Assembly (NCBI GenBank): GCA_002412425.1
Contig: DHVB01000032.1
Span: 1 to 39,537 of the forward strand
Reading direction: 5' to 3'
Source of the DNA: Bacteroidales bacterium UBA5219
GTDB lineage: Bacteria; Bacteroidota; Bacteroidia; Bacteroidales; ML635J-15
DNA: 39,537 nt
The notes beneath the pieces are model-generated. The model was not told where the DNA came from and searched no databases. It saw nothing but the letters and a program-made list of their open reading frames with translations. The first letter of the stretch is position 1. Each line of letters begins with the position of its first letter. Positions 35,151 through 39,537 of this stretch are shown here, piece after piece. The position numbers and the translations under genes were made by a program.

Positions 35151-37540
35151 TTTTTTTCAATGTCTATAAACTTATCTTTTGCAAGTTCTCCAGTTGGGTC
35201 ATAGGCATCAAAATAATAATGTCCTAGTTCATGTAGCAATACCGTAGCCGGACTTTGTCTTCCTCCTTCTTTTGTTATAACTCCTCCTTCGGGGCTCCAT
35301 GGAATAGTACCATATATTTTGCCATTAAGCTCAGTACTGACTGTATTTCCTCGATCATCCCATGAGCCAAGTTTTATATTAGCATTTATATTTTCGTCTC
35401 CAACTAAAGTACTAACTATATCAAATTTATCTTTCCCCGAAGATGTTAATTCATCTAATGTTTTTGCAACAGTTTCAACAAAACTATCTTTAGCAGCATT
35501 AATAGCAGTTTCACCAGGAACATATAAATATGATTTATTTGTGTTTGGGTCGGTAATATAAATATCTTTACCATCAAGGTCTATATTTTTTAATGGTCCA
35601 TTCGCACAATAATTATACGGTGTCAAATTCAAATATTTCTCCTTTAATGGATCCACACTTATCCATCTACCAATCCACCCTGCATAATACCTCGCTCCAA
35701 AATAATACAAGCCAGTCTCTTCATCTCTTTCTTTATCAATATATTTATACCGCTTTAACGACACATCTACTTCGTTTCTGCCGCTGCGGTAACTAGTTGT
35801 GCCAAAAGGGTGATATTCTTCATAGGAAATAATAGCCCCCAATTCGTCCAATTCCAAACAAGCTGAACCGAGATGATTATAGTATTGATAACGAATAATT
35901 GTATTTGGATTTGGTAAAGTTGTGCCATTTTCAACTGTTTTTATATCAACAATAGCAAACTTTTTGTTTTTATCAATTGAATAGCCTTTGTCTTCTTTAT
36001 CATCATTATTTTTATCAAATAATTTTACATCATAAACATTAATGGTTTTACGTTCAAGGTCAAGATTATTGTTTAAATATTTACGATAAACTTCATAACC
36101 ATCTAAATAGTATCTTTCTTCAATTATTCCGCCGGGCTTTACAACAACCTTACGAGTGCGATTTCCTTCTGCATCGTAATTGTAAAATGAATTGACAGTT
36201 CCATTGCTTGCACTTATAAGTTCATCTTTGTAATCCCAAACCATGTTTGTTAAATGTGGCATGGTTAGCATATTGCCGTGAGCATCATAAGTATAAACAG
36301 CTTGCCCTTGTTCTTCGTGTTTTAATAAGTAATTATTTATTGTATTATAATAAAACTTTCTACTCCATGAGTTTAAACTGTTTTGTTCTATTATATTTCC
36401 AAGTTTGTCGTAAGTATATTCATGTGTGTAATTTTGTAATGCAGTTGTATCAGAATTTGGTACTGACAGGTTGTTGACAAAATCTACATGTGTTGGAATA
36501 GCAAGGTTTTTATACTCACGACCTTGTGCTTTAACTAAACGATACAAAGCATCATACTCAAAAAGATTTTCAGGCTGTATTACACTATTATTAAAATAAA
36601 CTGTCTTTTGAACATCATCACGTACCGAAACAATATTTCCTACAGCATCATAAACGTAATTTATGTCTTGCAAATCAACCTGTCCAGTGTTTTTTGTTGT
36701 TAACAAACGAGTGAGGCGGAAATTCTTTGTATCATAATAAAAACGTGTTTTTGTATTGTTCCCAAAGTAAACATCTGTTCGCTGTCCTTTTTCATTATAA
36801 TTAATACTTGTAATATAATAATCCCACTGCGTAGAATCTGAAAGTCTTAGCTCTATGCTTTCTAAAAGTGCTGATTTATTATAAGAAAATCTTTGTTCGC
36901 TATTGTCGGGCATTGTCGTTTTTAAAGGACGATTAAGAGCGTCATATTCAGATAGTTGCGTAAAACTATTTGCTTGTAAACTTGGATTTGAATTCCAATC
37001 TATTGTATTTTGATAATCAGTACAAAATCTTTTTTCTTGTGATAATAGATTGCCTTTAAAATCATAAGACAATAATTCAGTTTGTCCGCTTTGGTCTTTA
37101 ATAATGATTGGTTGCAAAATGCTATTATTTGCAAAATTTGTTCCGTAAACTGTTTGTAAAACAGATTTTGTACCAGTTTGTGAAATCAAAAGGCTTTCAA
37201 CAGGTCTTACAAGCAAATCATAATTTGTTCTAATTTCTAAATTTTTATTGTCCCAAGTTCTAATATTTTGTCCTGCTGCATTTGTCAACATCCAACGTTT
37301 TCCATTATCGATATTGTATGAAAAAATTGGCTGATTTAACATATCATAAATAAACCTACTCGAATTTGTACGCTCAAGAGCATCTTTAACAGATAATATA
37401 TTGCCAGTAATATCTAAAACGTTTTTGGTTATAACAAATTCATTGTTATTGTTGTCATCATTTGTTTGGAACACTCGTCCGAGATTGTCAAAGTCGAGGA
37501 CTGTTTCCTCTAAACACAATATTTGCTTTAAATCAGACAA
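35111..37540 (-). CDS. RHS-repeat protein with C-terminal HELGH metallopeptidase-like tip (frame continues at -1)
   Basis: RHS/YD-repeat proteins build a hollow shell that carries a variable toxin at the C-terminus. Here residues about 1-570 hold YD-type repeats (YDALNRPLK, YDAVGNIVSVRD, YDKLGNIIEQN). The hyperconserved core is at about 575-650 (YHPFGTTSYRSG, DEETGLYYFGARYYAGWIGR, DPLKEKY). The tip after DLDGKD carries HELGH at 770-774, a zinc-protease signature. The zero frame ends 36 residues later, but a coding continuation exists in the -1 frame. The N-terminus is abrupt: no signal peptide and far fewer repeats than a full shell, so it may be an orphan toxin module. It starts with TTG 11 nt after a TATCTTTG element. 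The tip's target is unknown. Confidence 0.85.
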   Translation of the reverse strand: MSDLKQILCLEETVLDFDNLGRVFQTNDDNNNNEFVITKNVLDITGNILSVKDALERTNSSRFIYDMLNQPIFSYNIDNGKRWMLTNAAGQNIRTWDNKNLEIRTNYDLLVRPVESLLISQTGTKSVLQTVYGTNFANNSILQPIIIKDQSGQTELLSYDFKGNLLSQEKRFCTDYQNTIDWNSNPSLQANSFTQLSEYDALNRPLKTTMPDNSEQRFSYNKSALLESIELRLSDSTQWDYYITSINYNEKGQRTDVYFGNNTKTRFYYDTKNFRLTRLLTTKNTGQVDLQDINYVYDAVGNIVSVRDDVQKTVYFNNSVIQPENLFEYDALYRLVKAQGREYKNLAIPTHVDFVNNLSVPNSDTTALQNYTHEYTYDKLGNIIEQNSLNSWSRKFYYNTINNYLLKHEEQGQAVYTYDAHGNMLTMPHLTNMVWDYKDELISASNGTVNSFYNYDAEGNRTRKVVVKPGGIIEERYYLDGYEVYRKYLNNNLDLERKTINVYDVKLFDKNNDDKEDKGYSIDKNKKFAIVDIKTVENGTTLPNPNTIIRYQYYNHLGSACLELDELGAIISYEEYHPFGTTSYRSGRNEVDVSLKRYKYIDKERDEETGLYYFGARYYAGWIGRWISVDPLKEKYLNLTPYNYCANGPLKNIDLDGKDIYITDPNTNKSYLYVPGETAINAAKDSFVETVAKTLDELTSSGKDKFDIVSTLVGDENINANIKLGSWDDRGNTVSTELNGKIYGTIPWSPEGGVITKEGGRQSPATVLLHELGHYYFDAYDPTGELAKDKFIDIEKKKLESMVHLLTDG
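35150..35156 (-). other. Canonical -1 slippery heptamer in the RHS toxin tip
   Basis: On the minus strand the zero-frame codons are GAA AAA AAG AAG, which contain A AAA AAG in the phase used for -1 frameshifting in E. coli dnaX and many IS elements. The next -1 codon is GAA, opening the continuation described at 34956-35150. A weak stem (CATTTG/CAGATG, one wobble pair, loop CTGA) lies about 20 nt downstream; no strong Shine-Dalgarno stimulator is seen. Confidence 0.6.
35802..35879 (-). repeat. RHS core DNA repeat, copy 1 (second copy 39161-39238)
   Basis: These 78 bases are identical to 39161-39238 except at one position (35864 T against 39223 A). They encode the segment from NHLGSACLELDE to EEYHPFGT. 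Flanking DNA of the two RHS genes is clearly more diverged, so the tract looks homogenised by recombination. Confidence 0.88.
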
Positions 37541-37858
37541 AACTTTTTCTTCAAAGATAATAAATTATTTTAAAAATTGTATAGAAAAAAATATCAAAAT
37601 ATTAAAAATTTATGTTTTAAAAAGCCCCACAAAAAACAGCATCTATCTCTTGCCACAACTTAATTTTAAACACATTTAGGTGCCATATGGTACACTACGA
37701 TTTTAAGTTTATAGTTTTTACAACCCATACAGACTCTAAAAATAATTTTTCGACCACAAATATAATAAATATTTTAACATTTTCACTTTGTATAAATATT
37801 GACAATCAACACTTTACAAATTTACAATTTACAAAAGCTCCATATGGTACACTACCCA
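37541..37858. other. AT-rich gap between RHS modules with promoter and direct repeats
   Basis: This 318-nt stretch holds no credible gene. At 37552-37559 the minus strand reads TATCTTTG, a -7 element for the downstream RHS gene. A second TATATTTG lies at 37764-37757. The 16-nt direct repeat CCATATGGTACACTAC is found at 37683-37698 and 37840-37855. Confidence 0.65.
37683..37855. repeat. 16-nt direct repeat pair around CCATATGG palindromes
   Basis: CCATATGGTACACTAC occurs at 37683-37698 and again, perfectly, at 37840-37855, 157 nt apart. Each copy starts with the 8-bp palindrome CCATATGG. The right copy lies 3 nt past the stop of the small exported protein gene. Confidence 0.8.
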
Positions 37859-38275
37859 CTACCTCCCATGTTGTTTATTCCAATTATTTATTTTTTTATT
37901 AAGTTCCCTATTCAAACGACTTAATTCTTTATCTTCAACTACACCTCCTTTTCCCATCATAATTTTACATTCTTTTAAATAAACAACTGTATCTAATTCT
38001 AATTCATTCTTATTTTTAATTATAGGATAATGCCCGACATAATCAAAGGCAACAAATTCTACATTAGAAAAATCATCAAACACATAAACTCCATAAACTT
38101 CAGCAACACCTTTTATTACTTGAGTGTTTGGTTTAAAGATTATAACACTGGCGAAATGTAATTCTGTTGAATCTGAACTGGATTTAATTAAAATAGTTTT
38201 AACATCATGTTCTGTATCTTGCGAATAACAAGATATAGATAGCAATAAAAATAACGAGATAAATAAATTTTTCAT
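37859..38275 (-). CDS. Small exported carboxypeptidase-regulatory-like protein after an RHS toxin
   Basis: The 138-residue product has a signal peptide (about 1-19; either SPI cleavage after YSQ or a weak lipobox, SISC). The rest resembles a carboxypeptidase-regulatory-like beta sandwich common in Bacteroidota outer-membrane proteins: LHFASVIIFK, a VIKGV turn, VEFVAFDYVGHYPI and VVYLKECKI, followed by a charged tail. Its ATG overlaps the stop of the RHS gene as ATGA, so translation is coupled. An inhibitor or anchoring partner of the RHS tip is possible by position, but the fold is generic. Confidence 0.7.
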   Translation of the reverse strand: MKNLFISLFLLLSISCYSQDTEHDVKTILIKSSSDSTELHFASVIIFKPNTQVIKGVAEVYGVYVFDDFSNVEFVAFDYVGHYPIIKNKNELELDTVVYLKECKIMMGKGGVVEDKELSRLNRELNKKINNWNKQHGR

Positions 38276-39537
38276 TGTTCAGTCTTAATAATTACAAATT
38301 TGCCATAATAAATAGCTCCTTGAAGCATTTTTACCAAATCATCTGGCACTAATCTAATATTTTTGTCTTCATTTGATGTTATTCCAGGATTTGTTCCTCC
38401 AAAACCTCCTGGATGATCTGCTTTATCAGGACTTTTGCGACCTAAGAAATGACCCAATTCATGTACAAAAGCAAGAGAGGCTTTGTTTTGATCCATAAGG
38501 TTTGTTAAACTACTTTGCAATTTAATTAAATTAAAGTTACCTTCAGAATTAATTATTTTTTCTATATATTCCCCTTTTTTATCAAGAAGCTTATCAGCTT
38601 TTACAACAACTCCTGTTTCTGGTCCTTCAATTGTAATTATCTCTCCTTTACTTGTAGTATGCGTAATTTTAGAATTAGTTGCCATTTCAATAGCTTTTTC
38701 ATAAGTTAATGAGTTGCCACATTCATCTGTCGTAATATAGTTTAATTCAAAATGAATAGTCATGTTGTTCACTGTACGTTGTTCTTCGCTAAGTTTATTA
38801 ACCAATAATTCATCTGAACGTAATTTTAAATCTGTTGGGTTTACATTACCTTCACCTGCTGTAACAAAATAAATATTTGCTGTAAACGTAATAGTATTAT
38901 CATCATTATTTAATATTAATGCTTCCAATCCATCTAAATCAATTGCGATAATAGGTCTATTACTTGCATACTGATATGCTGACAGTTCAGGGTACTTTTC
39001 ATTTAATGGGTCCACACTAACAAATCTACCCAACCACGCCGCATAATACCTTGCACCATAGTAGTATAAACCAGTTTCCTCATCCCATTCTTTGCCACAA
39101 TACTTATAAAGTTTTAAACTAACTTCTGTTTCAGAACGTCCACTACGATAAGAAGTAGTTCCAAAAGGGTGATATTCTTCATAGGAAATAATAGCCCCCA
39201 ATTCGTCCAATTCCAAACAAGCAGAACCGAGATGATTATCGTATTGGTATCTTACAGCAGGATTTTCTCCTGTCTTTTGTTCTACACGAACAAACACTTT
39301 TTCATCATAAGAAATATTTATTGTTTTACGTTCAAAATCAAGCACATCATTAGTATATTTTCTGAAAATTTCATGCCCATTTACATAATAGCGTTCCTCT
39401 CTTATATTACCTTTTACAACTACTTTTCTTGTTCTATTCCTTTCATTGTCGTAATTATAATAACTTGTAAATGTTCCATTGCTTGCACTATGTAATTGGT
39501 CTAAATAATCCCAGTTCATAGTGGTTAAATGTGGCAT
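38272..39537 (-). CDS. RHS-repeat protein, 5' part beyond the window, with HELGH metallopeptidase-like tip
   Basis: The visible 421 residues are the C-terminal part of a longer RHS protein; the apparent start at the window edge is internal, since the homologous stretch in the RHS gene at 35111-37540 (MPHLTNMVWDY) lies deep inside that protein. The RHS core is at visible residues about 110-190 (YHPFGTTSYRSG, DEETGLYYYGARYYAAWLGR). The tip, from about 200, is unlike that of the neighbouring gene except for a zinc motif HELGHFLGRK (359-368), with a possible third ligand H375 in KADHPGG. This is a candidate secreted or delivered protease toxin. It is coupled to the small exported protein gene by an ATGA overlap. 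Confidence 0.88.
   Translation of the reverse strand: MPHLTTMNWDYLDQLHSASNGTFTSYYNYDNERNRTRKVVVKGNIREERYYVNGHEIFRKYTNDVLDFERKTINISYDEKVFVRVEQKTGENPAVRYQYDNHLGSACLELDELGAIISYEEYHPFGTTSYRSGRSETEVSLKLYKYCGKEWDEETGLYYYGARYYAAWLGRFVSVDPLNEKYPELSAYQYASNRPIIAIDLDGLEALILNNDDNTITFTANIYFVTAGEGNVNPTDLKLRSDELLVNKLSEEQRTVNNMTIHFELNYITTDECGNSLTYEKAIEMATNSKITHTTSKGEIITIEGPETGVVVKADKLLDKKGEYIEKIINSEGNFNLIKLQSSLTNLMDQNKASLAFVHELGHFLGRKSPDKADHPGGFGGTNPGITSNEDKNIRLVPDDLVKMLQGAIYYGKFVIIKTEQ

Noticed and set aside
37687..37902. A 71-codon plus-strand frame between the RHS modules
   Set aside because: It runs over a -7 element, both direct repeats and the end of the small exported protein gene, and its composition is low in charged residues; no evidence of coding.
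38272..39537. A complete RHS gene starting at the window edge
   Set aside because: The edge Met aligns with an internal position of the neighbouring RHS protein, so the true start is outside the window.

Overview
Organism. The window is AT-rich chromosomal DNA from a member of the Bacteroidota, most likely Bacteroidales. The evidence is a type IX secretion sorting domain on a 1421-residue adhesin-like protein, a GSCFA protein, a DAHP synthase fused to chorismate mutase, the futalosine-pathway menaquinone enzyme MqnC, SusC-free lipoproteins with typical lipoboxes, and repeated use of the Bacteroidota promoter pattern (TTTG, 19-20 nt, TAnnTTTG) with few Shine-Dalgarno sequences. I cannot name the genus from sequence alone. 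Layout, left to right. (1) 1-5310: a response regulator and GT4 glycosyltransferase operon on the minus strand; facing away from it, DAHP synthase/chorismate mutase overlapping an ornithine-decarboxylase-like PLP enzyme, then a second glycosyltransferase. (2) 5307-7471: an unrecognised minus-strand gene, divergent from pyrH-frr. (3) 7472-8377: a gene-free repeat island of nested palindromes, including two copies of a 65-nt double palindrome with opposite orientation, 21-bp tandem repeats and short hairpins. (4) 8378-12967: a secreted coiled-coil protein, a GSCFA protein, comF, a TetR regulator with an inverted repeat over its own promoter, and gdhA with an intrinsic terminator. (5) 13094-16959: a perfect FNR-type box, a GAF-like/CRP fusion regulator, an acyltransferase-like protein, then an FNR-like regulator in a tight operon with mqnC and with its own FNR-like box. 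(6) 17112-23863: the large T9SS adhesin, an exported nucleoside-hydrolase-like protein, dispersed AT-rich repeats, and an M24 aminopeptidase. (7) 24028-28663: bcp-recA, a TPR lipoprotein and an S9 lipoprotein peptidase. (8) 28670-34246: the complete rod-shape operon mreB-mreC-mreD-mrdA-rodA. (9) 34431-39537: two RHS polymorphic-toxin genes, each ending in an HELGH zinc-protease-like tip and each followed by a small exported protein. How it works together. Most genes are housekeeping: cell wall elongation, UMP kinase and ribosome recycling, recombination, aromatic biosynthesis, glutamate dehydrogenase. The accessory interest lies in three places. The first is the RHS locus, where the toxin tip of one gene continues in the -1 frame across a canonical A AAA AAG slippery heptamer. 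The second is the pair of CRP/FNR regulators with matching FNR-type sites, one linked directly to menaquinone synthesis. The third is the palindrome island after frr, where two direct-repeat modules carry an inverted core.
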